This document shows, one piece after another, positions 23,720 through 33,567 of a DNA stretch of 60,109 bases. The notes below the pieces were generated by a model. That model saw nothing but the letters and a program-made list of their open reading frames with translations. It was not told the DNA's origin and searched no databases. Source of the stretch: Bacteroidales bacterium (GTDB lineage Bacteria; Bacteroidota; Bacteroidia; Bacteroidales; UBA932); NCBI GenBank assembly GCA_017961015.1, contig JAGCYC010000011.1, positions 1-60,109 of the forward strand, in the 5' to 3' direction. Numbering within the stretch: position 1 is the first letter of the stretch; the number at the start of each line of letters is the position of its first letter. The position numbers and the translations under genes are program-made.

Positions 23720-25603
23720 ATGGACAAGAATTCAATTATAGGCTTTGTGCTCATAGCCCTCGTGATGATGGGCTTCTTCGGCTATCAGAGCCACCAGATC
23801 AAAAAACAGCAGGCTGCACAGGCCCAGCTGGATTCCATCGCAGCCGTACAGGCACGCGAGCAGTTCGTCCAGGACAGCATTTTCCTTGCCGAACATCCGG
23901 AGATCGCAGCCGCACGTGAACAGGCTCAGGCTGTCCCGGCCACCGTTCCGGCCACTGCACAAGCCGTCTATTCCGACCCCCTGCTCAACGCTGCCGTAAG
24001 CTCTGCAGAGGAATTCGTAACCCTCGAGAACGAAAAGCTCGAGATTACTTTTACCAGCCGCGGCGGACAGCCCTGGTCGGTAAGGGTAAAGGACTACACC
24101 AATTACGACAAGACCGATCTGTACATAATCCGGGAAGGCGGCTCCGACTTCGGCTACGTCATCTATGCCCCTACGGCCATCGATACGCGAAAGTTCAACT
24201 TCGGCATCGAAAAGAAAGACGACGCTACCGTGGTAATGAGCCTGCCCCTTTCCAACGGCGGCTGCATCCAGCAGACCTACACCCTCCTTCCGGATTCCTA
24301 TTCGCTTAACCAGACCCTCGCCCTCGTAGGTATGGACGGTCTCATCCCCGCCAATGTCCAGAGCATAGACGTGGATTTCGAGGCCGATATCCCCCGTATG
24401 GAAAAGGGCTACAAGGGCGAAACCCAGTACTCCCGCCTGAACTACTATTTCCCGGACGACAAAAAGCCCGAGAGCATCGGCAACGGACGCAATAACAGCA
24501 AGCGTTTCGACAACCGCATAGAGTGGTTCGCCTTCCAGCAGCAGTTCTTCTCGGCCATCCTGAGAGCCCCCAACAACTTCTCCTACGGCGAGTTCTCCAT
24601 CAACTTCGCCCCCAAGGACGACGCTGAGGGCAAGCTTATGCACTGCGACGCCCAGATGAGGGCCGATATAAGCAAGAGCCCCCGGATCGAGGTCCCCTTC
24701 GAATTCTACTTCGGCCCCAATGACTACAAGGGCCTCAAGGCTTACGGCCACTCTTATGAGAAGGTGATTCCCCTGGGCGGTAAGATTATCGGCTATTTCA
24801 CCAAGTGGGTCATCATTCCTCTGTTCGACTGGCTGCACAAGGGTATCTCCAATTTCGGCATCATCATACTGCTGATGACCATTTTTATCAAGATAGTGGT
24901 GCTGCCTTTCGCCTACAAGAGCTACAGTTCATCGGCCAAGATGCAGGCTCTCAAGCCTTTTATGGACAAGATCAACGCCAAGTATCCCAAGCAGGAGGAC
25001 GCGATGAAGAAGCAGCAGGAGACTATGGACCTGTACAAGAAGGCCGGCATTTCGCCTATGGGAGGCTGCCTGCCGATGCTTCTGCAGATGCCTATCCTCT
25101 GGGCTATGTTCCGCTTCTTCCCGGCGTCCATAGAACTGCGTCAGCAGCCCTTCCTCTGGGCCAAAGACCTGAGCGCCTACGACGACCTCATCCACTGGGG
25201 AACCAGCGTCCTGGGAATGGACCACATCTCGCTCTTCGCCCTTCTGATGGCAATCTCGATGTTCCTGTATTCCAAGATTACGATGCAGGGCCAGAACAGC
25301 GGAGACGACCCCAATGCCAAGATGATGAGGGCTATGAGCCTGTATATGATGCCCGTGATGATGTTCTTCATCTGTAACAACCTCTCATCCGGACTTAGCT
25401 ACTACTACCTGCTCTCCAACCTTATTACTATGCTCGAGACCTGGGTAATCAAGAAATGGTTCGTGAATCCCAAGGCCATCCAGGACAAGGTTCTTGCAGC
25501 ACAGAACAAGCCCGCGCCCAAATCCAAATGGCAGCAGCGTCTGGAAGAAGCCCAGAAGATGCAGCGGGAAATGCAGAAACAGCAGCAGAAGGGACGCAGG
25601 TAA
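23720..25603 (+). CDS. yidC: Membrane protein insertase YidC
   Basis: Inserts and folds inner-membrane proteins with or without SecYEG. The 627 residues show the Gram-negative layout: an N-terminal anchor (about 5-22), a large periplasmic beta-sandwich domain (about 60-340), and the conserved C-terminal five-helix core starting near KWVIIPLFDWLHKGI. The positively charged cytoplasmic hairpin and MGGCLPMLLQMPILWAMFRF follow. The C-terminal tail is basic and Gln-rich (KMQREMQKQQQKGRR), as is usual. The stop overlaps the yggS start by one base (TAATG). Confidence 0.96.
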   Translation: MDKNSIIGFVLIALVMMGFFGYQSHQIKKQQAAQAQLDSIAAVQAREQFVQDSIFLAEHPEIAAAREQAQAVPATVPATAQAVYSDPLLNAAVSSAEEFVTLENEKLEITFTSRGGQPWSVRVKDYTNYDKTDLYIIREGGSDFGYVIYAPTAIDTRKFNFGIEKKDDATVVMSLPLSNGGCIQQTYTLLPDSYSLNQTLALVGMDGLIPANVQSIDVDFEADIPRMEKGYKGETQYSRLNYYFPDDKKPESIGNGRNNSKRFDNRIEWFAFQQQFFSAILRAPNNFSYGEFSINFAPKDDAEGKLMHCDAQMRADISKSPRIEVPFEFYFGPNDYKGLKAYGHSYEKVIPLGGKIIGYFTKWVIIPLFDWLHKGISNFGIIILLMTIFIKIVVLPFAYKSYSSSAKMQALKPFMDKINAKYPKQEDAMKKQQETMDLYKKAGISPMGGCLPMLLQMPILWAMFRFFPASIELRQQPFLWAKDLSAYDDLIHWGTSVLGMDHISLFALLMAISMFLYSKITMQGQNSGDDPNAKMMRAMSLYMMPVMMFFICNNLSSGLSYYYLLSNLITMLETWVIKKWFVNPKAIQDKVLAAQNKPAPKSKWQQRLEEAQKMQREMQKQQQKGRR

Positions 25604-26250
25604 TGATTTCCGAATCCCTTGAAAGACTTAGAGCGGCCATCCCCGAGGGGGTGGCCCTCGTCGCTGTATCCAAGTTCCATCCGGTGGAACGGATGCTCCA
25701 GGCTTACGACGCAGGGCAGCGTATCTTCGCCGAAAGCCGTCCGCAGGAGCTTGCAGCCAAGGTCCCGAAGATGCCAGGCGACGTCCAGTGGCATTTCATA
25801 GGGCATCTGCAGACCAACAAGCTCAAACTGGTACTGCCTTACGTCTGTATGGTCCAGTCCGTGGATTCACTCCATCTGCTGGAGGCCATATCGGCCTGGG
25901 GAAAGGCTAACGGCAGGACGGTAGATGTCCTTCTTGAACTACATCTGGGTGCCGAAGAGACAAAACAGGGCTTTACGGAAGAAGAGATCCTGTCCATCCT
26001 TGCATCTGAAAAACTTGATGGGATTCGTATCAGGGGACTTATGGGTATGGCAAGCAACACCGACGATATGGCGGTGGTCGACGGGGAATTCGACAGGATT
26101 GAATCGCTGTTCCTGAAGATCAAGTCAAGCGGCCGGGAAGGCTTCGACCAGCTTTCCATAGGGATGTCTTCCGACTGGCAACTTGCCATCAGGCACGGAG
26201 CCACTATGGTCAGGATAGGAACTGATATCTTCGGGCCGAGGGAATACTAG
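25603..26250 (+). CDS. YggS-family PLP-binding protein
   Basis: Single-domain TIM-barrel pyridoxal-phosphate carrier (PLPBP/YggS) involved in vitamin B6 and amino-acid homeostasis; no catalytic activity is established for the family. Motifs: LVAVSKFHPVERM (the PLP-binding Lys), WHFIGHLQTNKLK, VQSVDSLHLLEAI, IRGLMGMAS, and the phosphate-binding C-terminal LSIGMSSDWQLAIRHGATMVRIGTDIFG. 215 residues. ATG 25603 overlaps the yidC stop. Its TAG stop shares the bases CTAG with the stop of the convergent gene. Confidence 0.93.
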   Translation: MISESLERLRAAIPEGVALVAVSKFHPVERMLQAYDAGQRIFAESRPQELAAKVPKMPGDVQWHFIGHLQTNKLKLVLPYVCMVQSVDSLHLLEAISAWGKANGRTVDVLLELHLGAEETKQGFTEEEILSILASEKLDGIRIRGLMGMASNTDDMAVVDGEFDRIESLFLKIKSSGREGFDQLSIGMSSDWQLAIRHGATMVRIGTDIFGPREY

Positions 26251-26972
26251 CCCAGCATCTTTGAGATTTGGGAATCCGTGGCATCAGGGGCGATGCTGCG
26301 GATTCTTTCTTTAAGCAGAGCGTACGATTCGGAAGGGGAGTGCTCTGTCTTGAGGCCGGATTCCGAGGCGAAAGGGAAGCCGGCGAAGCCGCTGAATGGG
26401 GCATCATCTGCAAACAGGGCCTCGGGAGTGCAGAATGAGGAATGCTGCCAGCCGTTGTAAGTAAGGTCGGGACCGCGATAGACGCGGATAATGTCGCCGG
26501 TGACTACCCGGCACTGCATCATAAGACGCATCACAAGGGAATCGGCCTGGCCTTTCTTGATTCCAAGCAAAGCCCTGATTTCCTTTATGCCGATGCTGCC
26601 GTTTGCCTCAAGATACTCCAGGATCTTTTTCTGGGAGGCGTCCGGGGCATATTTAGGCAGGGAGCGGCGGTAGTTCAGAAGTTCGCGGTAGAAGGGGATT
26701 GTAGCAAATGCGGCCTTTCCTCCCCAGAGGAACTTGCCATATGCTATCTCTCCGCTTTGGACACAGGGTATTTTCCAATCCCAGGGTGTATAAGTGAGGT
26801 TTTCCTGAGTGTCGAACCAGTTGTCCGGATCGGTCATTTCCTCTATTGAGTAGCCGATAATAGGATTCGAGAAAAAGGGCACTATCCCCATTTCCCGTAT
26901 GACAGAAAGCATTGCCTCCGCGCTGCCAATGCGCGGAGGCTTGCTACTCATTGCTTTCTTGTCAAAAGACAT
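26247..26972 (-). CDS. AlkZ-related winged-helix protein, uncharacterised
   Basis: 241 residues. N-terminal part with EMGIVPFFSNPIIGYSIEEM, a Trp-rich middle (WFDTQENLTYTPWDWKIP) and GEIAYGKFLWGGKAAF, then a helical region (about 120-170, EYLEANGSIGIKEIRALLGI) that reads like a winged helix. Similar Bacteroidales proteins are, as I recall, named AlkZ-related after the DNA-glycosylase fold, but I cannot confirm catalytic residues and no function should be assumed. It starts 9 bases after the ATPase K gene and may be read from the V-ATPase operon. An alternative start (MSSKPPRIGS) lies 7 codons further in. Confidence 0.6.
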   Translation of the reverse strand: MSFDKKAMSSKPPRIGSAEAMLSVIREMGIVPFFSNPIIGYSIEEMTDPDNWFDTQENLTYTPWDWKIPCVQSGEIAYGKFLWGGKAAFATIPFYRELLNYRRSLPKYAPDASQKKILEYLEANGSIGIKEIRALLGIKKGQADSLVMRLMMQCRVVTGDIIRVYRGPDLTYNGWQHSSFCTPEALFADDAPFSGFAGFPFASESGLKTEHSPSESYALLKERIRSIAPDATDSQISKMLG

Positions 26973-26981
26973 AGTCTGCCG

Positions 26982-27428
<447 letters not shown>

Positions 27429-27444
27429 TTATATTTTAAAACAT

Positions 27445-29223
27445 TTATTTTCGTATCGGATTATAGGCGCGGCCCTTTCCGTCGTAAGCGGAATTCTTGA
27501 AGAACTCCAGGAAGTTAAGACGCAGAGGGTGTACGAAGGCGCCCAGGCAGCACATCGCCAGGTTAAGGCTGTGACCTATTATAAGTATGATCGCAAAGGG
27601 AATGATGCCGAAACCGCCGTCGCCGAGGGTCATCGTGGCAATGTCGTTGAAGGCTTTGCCAAGCATACCGCCGGCAAGTCCGAGAGCATAGAGACGAAGG
27701 TAACTGAGCACGTCACCAAGCAGGCCTGTAACGGTGTTGTAGGTTTCCCAAAGTCCCGAGCCTATGTTCTTGAGCGGATTGCGGTGAATGTCGTTGAAAA
27801 GGAAGATTCCCAGCGCACTCAGGACGCCTAGGACTATTACTACCCACTTGGTAATCTGAGCGGGAACGGAAAGTGCCATCGCAAGGACTGCCACTATGAC
27901 GCCGCCTACTATCAGCAATGTCCATCCCCAGGTGCCCAGGGAGCCCAGGAAACCTTTGTTCTTTGTTGCATATACCGTCTTCACGACCATTGCCAGGCAA
28001 AGATGCACTACGCCGATGACAAGCGCCAGGACCATCTGTGCCTCGAAACCGGCGATTGTGCCGGTAATCATTACAGACTTGAGCCAGGCAGGAATCCAGG
28101 GAAGTACGGAGATGTCCACACCGAAGAAAGTGTGCATCACTATTCCGACCAGGAAGGTACCTATGCCCAGTATGGTCACAAGCGGAGCCATATCCTTCAT
28201 ACTCTGCACCTTACCCAAAAGGATACCGCCTATGATGAGGACAAGGCCGTAACCGGCGTCACCCATACACATTGCGAAGAACAGCAGGAAGAATACGGAG
28301 ATGTAAGGAGTAGGGTCAAACTCGTTGTAGTCCGGACGGCCGTACATATCGGTAAGCAGCTCGAACTGGCGTACGAACCAGTTGTTCTTAAGCTTGATAG
28401 GGGGATTATCCTCTACCACGGCCTTCTCCTTGAGATAAATGACCGGGCTCTTGTCCAGAAGTTCGCAGACTGCCGCATCGGATTCTGTCGGGGCATAGCC
28501 CACAAGTGTCACCACCGTATCTTCGGCTGCAGGCACTGCTGCGACTCCGGCAAGATACAGATCCAGCCTTTGAATGGCGTCCGCACACAGCTTCTCCAAT
28601 TCAGGGATACGCTGCTTCGCACTTGCGATGCGGCCGAGAGTCTTCTGGAAGTGAGCCTTCTTTTCGGAAAGTTCCTTCTCCTTCTCACTTACGCTGCAGG
28701 CAGGGACGCTCACTTCGCCGGGAAGGCTATCCTCGCCGGCTACGACGAAATTGATGCTCTTGTCGTCCTCGCTGATCACAGTGAGGGCATATTCATCGGC
28801 CCATTCAGGCGTGAATTGCTTTTTGGCAAGCTGGTGGAAGTGCAGGGGGACCCCGGCTTCACTGAGCCTGTCCAGGATACTGCGGTCAAAACTGCCCCAG
28901 GCCTTGAGGGAAAGGACTTCTTTCTCCAGAGCCTTTATATCCACGCTGTCTTCCGAATAGCGCATAAGCTGGCCACCGGCAAGGCGCACTATGTCTCCGT
29001 CAATATACTCGGGGACGATGTCCTGAGGAACTTCGGCTTTCCGGAGTCCCTGGATGAGGCCGTCGAGCAGTTCCACCTCTCCAAAGAGCTTCTGGGAATG
29101 CTCATCTACCGGCTTGGTGCTGCGGGTGATATCCATAAGCCCGAGGCCCTGGAGATCTTCCAGCAGCTGATCCTGCATCCCGTTGAGCAGAATGAAGGAA
29201 TATTTGGTCATGGGAGTTATCAT
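27445..29223 (-). CDS. V-type ATPase subunit I (stator membrane subunit a)
   Basis: 592-residue membrane stator that forms the ion half-channels and docks the peripheral stalk. The N-terminal cytosolic half (about 1-270) starts MTKYSFILLNGMQDQLLEDL and has the DITRSTKP segment and coiled coil (KELSEKKAHFQKTLGRI). The C-terminal half has about seven membrane helices, with FFLLFFAMCMGDAGYGL (a family signature), SYLRLYALGLAGGMLG (the essential Arg of the channel) and GHSLNLAMCCLGAFVHPLRL. Start overlaps the subunit D stop by 4 bases. Confidence 0.94.
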   Translation of the reverse strand: MITPMTKYSFILLNGMQDQLLEDLQGLGLMDITRSTKPVDEHSQKLFGEVELLDGLIQGLRKAEVPQDIVPEYIDGDIVRLAGGQLMRYSEDSVDIKALEKEVLSLKAWGSFDRSILDRLSEAGVPLHFHQLAKKQFTPEWADEYALTVISEDDKSINFVVAGEDSLPGEVSVPACSVSEKEKELSEKKAHFQKTLGRIASAKQRIPELEKLCADAIQRLDLYLAGVAAVPAAEDTVVTLVGYAPTESDAAVCELLDKSPVIYLKEKAVVEDNPPIKLKNNWFVRQFELLTDMYGRPDYNEFDPTPYISVFFLLFFAMCMGDAGYGLVLIIGGILLGKVQSMKDMAPLVTILGIGTFLVGIVMHTFFGVDISVLPWIPAWLKSVMITGTIAGFEAQMVLALVIGVVHLCLAMVVKTVYATKNKGFLGSLGTWGWTLLIVGGVIVAVLAMALSVPAQITKWVVIVLGVLSALGIFLFNDIHRNPLKNIGSGLWETYNTVTGLLGDVLSYLRLYALGLAGGMLGKAFNDIATMTLGDGGFGIIPFAIILIIGHSLNLAMCCLGAFVHPLRLNFLEFFKNSAYDGKGRAYNPIRK

Positions 29224-29828
29224 ACTTCCGAGGCCTCCTCTTCCTCTGCGTGTCGGTTTTTAACTATCTTGGACGATGCCTTTGAGAGGTTCTCTTCGTC
29301 TTCCATATAGCGTTTGATCTTGCGAATGGCCTCCTGATAACCGGGAATCTGGACTTTTTCGTAAAGGTTCACCTTCTGCGTGGTCTTCTTGCGCTGATAG
29401 TCAAGGATACGCATCTTTTCGCGGTACACCTCCGATTCTATGCCCAGACGGCTCAGGTCCTTCAGGATGCTTACACCGTCGGCATACCACGCAGGCTTCA
29501 CGAAGGCGTTGAAGGGCTTGAGTTCGTAATGGATCTCGCCCAGGGCGGGGGTTTTGACGCCTGCCACTTTCTTGGTATAAAGATCAACGTCCGTGATGGC
29601 CACAAGGCCGGGCTCGAATTCGTTCCAAAGCGCTGCAAGATAGTCGTAGCTCTTAAGGGCTTCTTCCAACTGCTCAATAAGACGGTCGCTGTCGGCCTTG
29701 GCCTTTCTCACTTCCAGCCGCAGGGCGCTCTCCTTGTTCTGAAGGGTAGGGAGCGCCCGCTGCCGGACCTTGAGCTGCTTGCCCATCTCCGTCAGCGAGG
29801 TTTTATTGTATTGAAACTTGATTGCCAT
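29220..29828 (-). CDS. V-type ATPase subunit D (central shaft)
   Basis: 202 residues, forming the long antiparallel coiled coil that rotates inside A3B3. N-terminal helix FQYNKTSLTEMGKQLKVRQRALPTLQNK and C-terminal RMRILDYQRKKTTQKVNLYEKVQIPGYQEAIRKIKRYMEDEE are typical of subunit D. The middle section (about 75-130) is family-variable. Five bases from subunit B upstream; overlaps subunit I by 4 bases. No separate subunit F gene is found with it, although F normally caps D. Confidence 0.92.
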   Translation of the reverse strand: MAIKFQYNKTSLTEMGKQLKVRQRALPTLQNKESALRLEVRKAKADSDRLIEQLEEALKSYDYLAALWNEFEPGLVAITDVDLYTKKVAGVKTPALGEIHYELKPFNAFVKPAWYADGVSILKDLSRLGIESEVYREKMRILDYQRKKTTQKVNLYEKVQIPGYQEAIRKIKRYMEDEENLSKASSKIVKNRHAEEEEASEV

Positions 29829-29833
29829 CGAAT

Positions 29834-31153
29834 CTATGCTTTCCAGTATTTGTCCACAAGGGCCTGCCTGATACCGGTCTCGGCGGGAGTAAAGTACTTG
29901 GCAAAGAGGGTCCAGGCAGTATCCAGCATCTGTTCAATGCCGATATTCACGTCAATTGCAAGGAGTTCCCGTGCGTAGTCCTTTGCATAGTCCAGGCAGC
30001 GGAGGTCGTAGTCGGAAAGGTCGAAACCGTTCTCGAGCTTGGTCTTGGCGTTCTGGGCATCGGCATAAAGTCGCACGGATGCATTCATCACCTGGGAATG
30101 GTCCTCGCGGGTTTTCTTGCCCTGCACCAGCTGTTTCAGACGCGACAGGCTGCGGAAAGGATCGATGATGACCTTGCCGGTATCGGTATCGGCCTTGAGG
30201 TAAAGCTGGCCTTCGGTGATATAACCCGTATTATCCGGAATGGCGTGGGTGATGTCGCCGTCATTCAGGGTGGTAACCGCTATGATGGTGATGGAACCGC
30301 CGGAAGGCAGCTGCACGGCCTTTTCGTAAATCTTTGCGAGGTCGGAATACAGCGAGCCGGGCATCGAGTCCTTCGAAGGGATCTGGTCCATACGGTTGGA
30401 AACGATGGACAGGGCATCGGCATAAAGGGTCATATCGGTAAGTAGCACCAGTACTTTCTCGTCCTTTTCCACTGCGAAGTATTCGGCGGCGGTAAGGGCC
30501 ATATCCGGTACCAGAAGGCGCTCCACGGGCGGATTCTCGGTGGTATTGATAAAGCAGATGATCTTGTCCAGGGCGCCGGCGGCCTCGAAGCTCTGACGGA
30601 AGAAGAGGTAGTCGTCGTTGGTGAGGCCCATACCGCCAAGAATGATCTTGTCCACATCGGCACGCATCGCCACATCGGCCATAACCTGGTTGTAGGGCTG
30701 GTCCGGATCGGCGAAGAAGGGGATCTTCTGGCCTGATACAAGGGTGTTGTTAAGGTCTATGCCGGCGATTCCGGTAGGGATGAGCTGCGAAGGCTGGCGA
30801 CGCTTGTAGGGGTTTACGGAAGGACCGCCGATGGGCCTGGCTTCGCCCTCAATCTCGGGGCCGCCGTCAATGGGGTGGCCATAGGCGTCAAAGAAACGGC
30901 CTGCGAGCTGATCCGACACCTTCACGGTAGGAGGTTCGCCCAGGAAGGTAACTTCGGCATTGGTGGGAATGCCCTCGGTGCCGGAGAAAATCTGGAGGGT
31001 TACAAGATCGCCCTTGATGCGCACCACCTGGGCAAGCTTTCCGCCCACGACTGCAAGTTCGTCATTGCTGACTCCCTGGGCACGGAGCGAAACCGTTGCC
31101 TTGGTAATGCCTTCCAGCTTTGTATATATGCGTTGATATGCTTTGTTTGCCAT
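29834..31153 (-). CDS. V-type ATPase subunit B
   Basis: 439-residue non-catalytic head subunit. It begins AYQRIYTKLEGITKATVSLR, has GRFFDAYGHPIDGGPEI, IPTGIAGIDLNNTLVSGQKIPFF where the catalytic P-loop is absent, VLLTDMTLYADALSIVSN and the QMDQIPSKDSMPGSLYSDLAKIYE block. The normal P-loop replacement identifies it as B and not A. Positioned between A (13 bases upstream) and D. Confidence 0.95.
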   Translation of the reverse strand: MANKAYQRIYTKLEGITKATVSLRAQGVSNDELAVVGGKLAQVVRIKGDLVTLQIFSGTEGIPTNAEVTFLGEPPTVKVSDQLAGRFFDAYGHPIDGGPEIEGEARPIGGPSVNPYKRRQPSQLIPTGIAGIDLNNTLVSGQKIPFFADPDQPYNQVMADVAMRADVDKIILGGMGLTNDDYLFFRQSFEAAGALDKIICFINTTENPPVERLLVPDMALTAAEYFAVEKDEKVLVLLTDMTLYADALSIVSNRMDQIPSKDSMPGSLYSDLAKIYEKAVQLPSGGSITIIAVTTLNDGDITHAIPDNTGYITEGQLYLKADTDTGKVIIDPFRSLSRLKQLVQGKKTREDHSQVMNASVRLYADAQNAKTKLENGFDLSDYDLRCLDYAKDYARELLAIDVNIGIEQMLDTAWTLFAKYFTPAETGIRQALVDKYWKA

Positions 31154-31166
31154 AATGCTATAGGAT

Positions 31167-32909
31167 TCAGGCTATCATTTTCTTTACGGAATCGTTGTAG
31201 GCGAAGAACTGCTCGCTCTCGTACACGGAGTAGTTCATCTGGCGAAGCTCGTTGATGAGGTTCTTGAAGAACTCGCGGCATTTCTCGAAGTCTTCGAATT
31301 CATAGTCCTTTTCGCAGATTTCGAGAATCAGATCCAGCATAAAGCGCTGACGCTCGAGAGGGCAGAGGGCATCCACTGCGTCGAAGGCATCCTGCTGAAG
31401 GATTACGAAGTCCACCAGCTCGCTCTTCCAGAAGTTCACGTGGTAACTCATAGGAACGCCGTCATCGCCGAGGATGTTGATCTGCTCGGCGGCTTCCTTG
31501 CCACGGCGGATTATGTTCTTGCTGCGGAGCACTTTCTCCACCCAGCCTTCTTCCACGGTCTTGTCCAGGTACTCGGCAATCTCGGGGTAGTCCAGATACT
31601 TGGAATAGGATTCCAGCGGACCTACGGCGGGATAACGCTTCTGGTCGGCACGGTTCTGCTCCAGGGCATAGAAGCAGCGCGCCGCTTTCTTCGTGGATTC
31701 GGTAACGGGCTCTTTCAGGTTACCGCCGGCAGGGGAGACCGTACCGATAAAGGTGACGGCACCGCGCTGTCCGTTGTTCAGGATAACCATACCCGCACGG
31801 GCGTAGAAGTTGGATATGATGGCCGAAAGGTCCACAGGGAAGGCGTCTGCTCCGGGAAGCTCCTCCATACGGTTGGACATTTCCCTAAGAGCCTGGGCCC
31901 AGCGGGAGGTGGAGTCCGCGAGAAGGAGGCATTTGAGGCCCATCGCCCTGTAGTACTCGCAGATGGTCATTGCGGTATAAACCGAAGCCTCACGGGCAGC
32001 CACGGGCATATTGGACGTATTACAGATAATAGTAGTACGCTCCATCAGGTGACGGCCGGTATGGGGGTCGATGAGTTCGGGGAACTCGGTGAAGATTTCC
32101 ACCACCTCGTTGGCTCGCTCGCCGCAGGCGGCCATCACTATGACATCGGCGTCGCCCTGCTTTGCAATGGCGTGCTGCAGAACCGTCTTACCGCAGCCGA
32201 AAGGGCCGGGAATAAAGCCTGTACCGCCTTCTGCGATAGGGTTGAGGGTATCGATTACGCGTACGCCCGTTTCCATAATGCGGTCCGGACGGGGTTTCTC
32301 GCGATAACCCTTGATAGCAATCTTGACAGGCCATTTCTGGACCATCGTGACGCTGTGGTCATCACCCTTTTCGTCGGTAAGAACTGCGATTTCTGTATCC
32401 ACGTTGTAGGAGCCTGCTTCCTTAACTGACTTTACGGTGTAAGTGCCGCTGAAGGAGAAGGGGACCATAATCTTGTGGGGCAGCCAGCCTTCCTTGACTT
32501 CGCCCAGCCAATCGGCGGCGACAACGCTGTCTCCGCTCTTCACCAGGGGAGTGAAGTCCCAAAGTTTTTCGTGGTCAAGGGGATCGGTGTATTCGCCTCG
32601 CCTGAGGAAAACGCTGTCCATAGTGGCCAGGTTGTTCTGCAGGCCGTCGTAAACGCTGGACAGCAGGCCGGGGCCCAGGGTGGCTTCCAGCATCCGTCCT
32701 TCAAACTCCACGGAGTCGCCGCCCTTCAGGCCGCGGGTGCTTTCAAACACCTGTACGGATGCGGTGTCGCCGTTCACTTTGATGACTTCGGCCATCATCC
32801 TGACACCGGCGAGGTCGATGTAGCAGATTTCGTTTTCCGAAACCGGGCCGTCCACTCTGACGCTCACCAGGTTGGAAACGATACCTGTAACTGTTCCTTT
32901 GGTTTTCAT
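31167..32909 (-). CDS. V-type ATPase catalytic subunit A
   Basis: 580-residue catalytic subunit. Walker A is GPFGCGKTVLQ, followed by VIVMAACGERANEVVEIFTEFPEL, the DSTSRWAQALREMSNRMEELPG block and the V-type non-homologous insert near residues 110-190. Together with B it forms the ATP-hydrolysing or -synthesising A3B3 head. The operon order E-DUF2764-A-B-D-I-K is the Bacteroidetes layout; subunits C, F and G are not recognisable. Confidence 0.96.
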   Translation of the reverse strand: MKTKGTVTGIVSNLVSVRVDGPVSENEICYIDLAGVRMMAEVIKVNGDTASVQVFESTRGLKGGDSVEFEGRMLEATLGPGLLSSVYDGLQNNLATMDSVFLRRGEYTDPLDHEKLWDFTPLVKSGDSVVAADWLGEVKEGWLPHKIMVPFSFSGTYTVKSVKEAGSYNVDTEIAVLTDEKGDDHSVTMVQKWPVKIAIKGYREKPRPDRIMETGVRVIDTLNPIAEGGTGFIPGPFGCGKTVLQHAIAKQGDADVIVMAACGERANEVVEIFTEFPELIDPHTGRHLMERTTIICNTSNMPVAAREASVYTAMTICEYYRAMGLKCLLLADSTSRWAQALREMSNRMEELPGADAFPVDLSAIISNFYARAGMVILNNGQRGAVTFIGTVSPAGGNLKEPVTESTKKAARCFYALEQNRADQKRYPAVGPLESYSKYLDYPEIAEYLDKTVEEGWVEKVLRSKNIIRRGKEAAEQINILGDDGVPMSYHVNFWKSELVDFVILQQDAFDAVDALCPLERQRFMLDLILEICEKDYEFEDFEKCREFFKNLINELRQMNYSVYESEQFFAYNDSVKKMIA

Positions 32910-32925
32910 ATCTTGTTTCTGTGTT

Positions 32926-33567
32926 TTATGCTTTGTACTCTACGCCTCTGAAAGTCCCGCGTACCTCCTCCACAAGCTTGCGAAAACGCTCCCTGCCGCT
33001 TTCGGGGTCCAGGGAAAGCCAGCGGTCCACGATATGGAGCTTGGTAAGGTAGCAGAGGACGGCAGTGAGGTCGAAGTAGTGGAAGTGGGAAAGGGTATCG
33101 GCCTTGGCCCACTGGATGTCGTCAAGTTCCCTTTCGCGGTCCAGCAGGTCCAGTCTTGACAGGGCTGCGTCTACTGCTGCCGCCTCCTCGAATTCTCCGC
33201 CCTGGAAACGGTAAAGGTCTATATCCAGGCCTTCGTCCCAGAGATCTCCCTTGCCGTCTATCACGTCGGTTCCGCTGTCACGGCCCAGCCTTCCGTTAAG
33301 GTAGCGGACCTTTGCGTTGCGAAGGTTCAGGTCAAAACGGAAATACTCCCTTATATATGCGTTTTTGTGAACAAGGGCGCGGGCGTAAAAATCGGCATCC
33401 AGCTTATCGGAAAAGCCTTCGAGGAGAAAATCCACTGTCTGGGAGTCGGAAGGGCTCAGATCGCGGCGTATCTCTTCCAGCACATCCTTGAATCCCTCTC
33501 CTTCGCGGTACTTATAGTCCGCGCTCAGGAAGGGGAGGCTGGAGATTATGTACTCGTAATTACTCAT
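32926..33567 (-). CDS. DUF2764 protein of the V-ATPase operon (possible C-subunit substitute)
   Basis: 213 residues, acidic and helical, without membrane segments. It matches the family usually named DUF2764 and found only in V-ATPase operons of this kind. It lies exactly where ntpC lies in E. hirae (between E and A). Two stretches recall C/d subunits: YFRFDLNLRNAKVRYLNGRL, like the 'D..NlK..lRak.l' segment, and the C-terminal LTAVLCYLTKLHIVDRW followed by a helical tail. No C gene is present in the operon, so a coupling role between head and membrane ring is inferred, not shown. It overlaps the subunit E stop by 4 bases. Confidence 0.8.
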   Translation of the reverse strand: MSNYEYIISSLPFLSADYKYREGEGFKDVLEEIRRDLSPSDSQTVDFLLEGFSDKLDADFYARALVHKNAYIREYFRFDLNLRNAKVRYLNGRLGRDSGTDVIDGKGDLWDEGLDIDLYRFQGGEFEEAAAVDAALSRLDLLDRERELDDIQWAKADTLSHFHYFDLTAVLCYLTKLHIVDRWLSLDPESGRERFRKLVEEVRGTFRGVEYKA

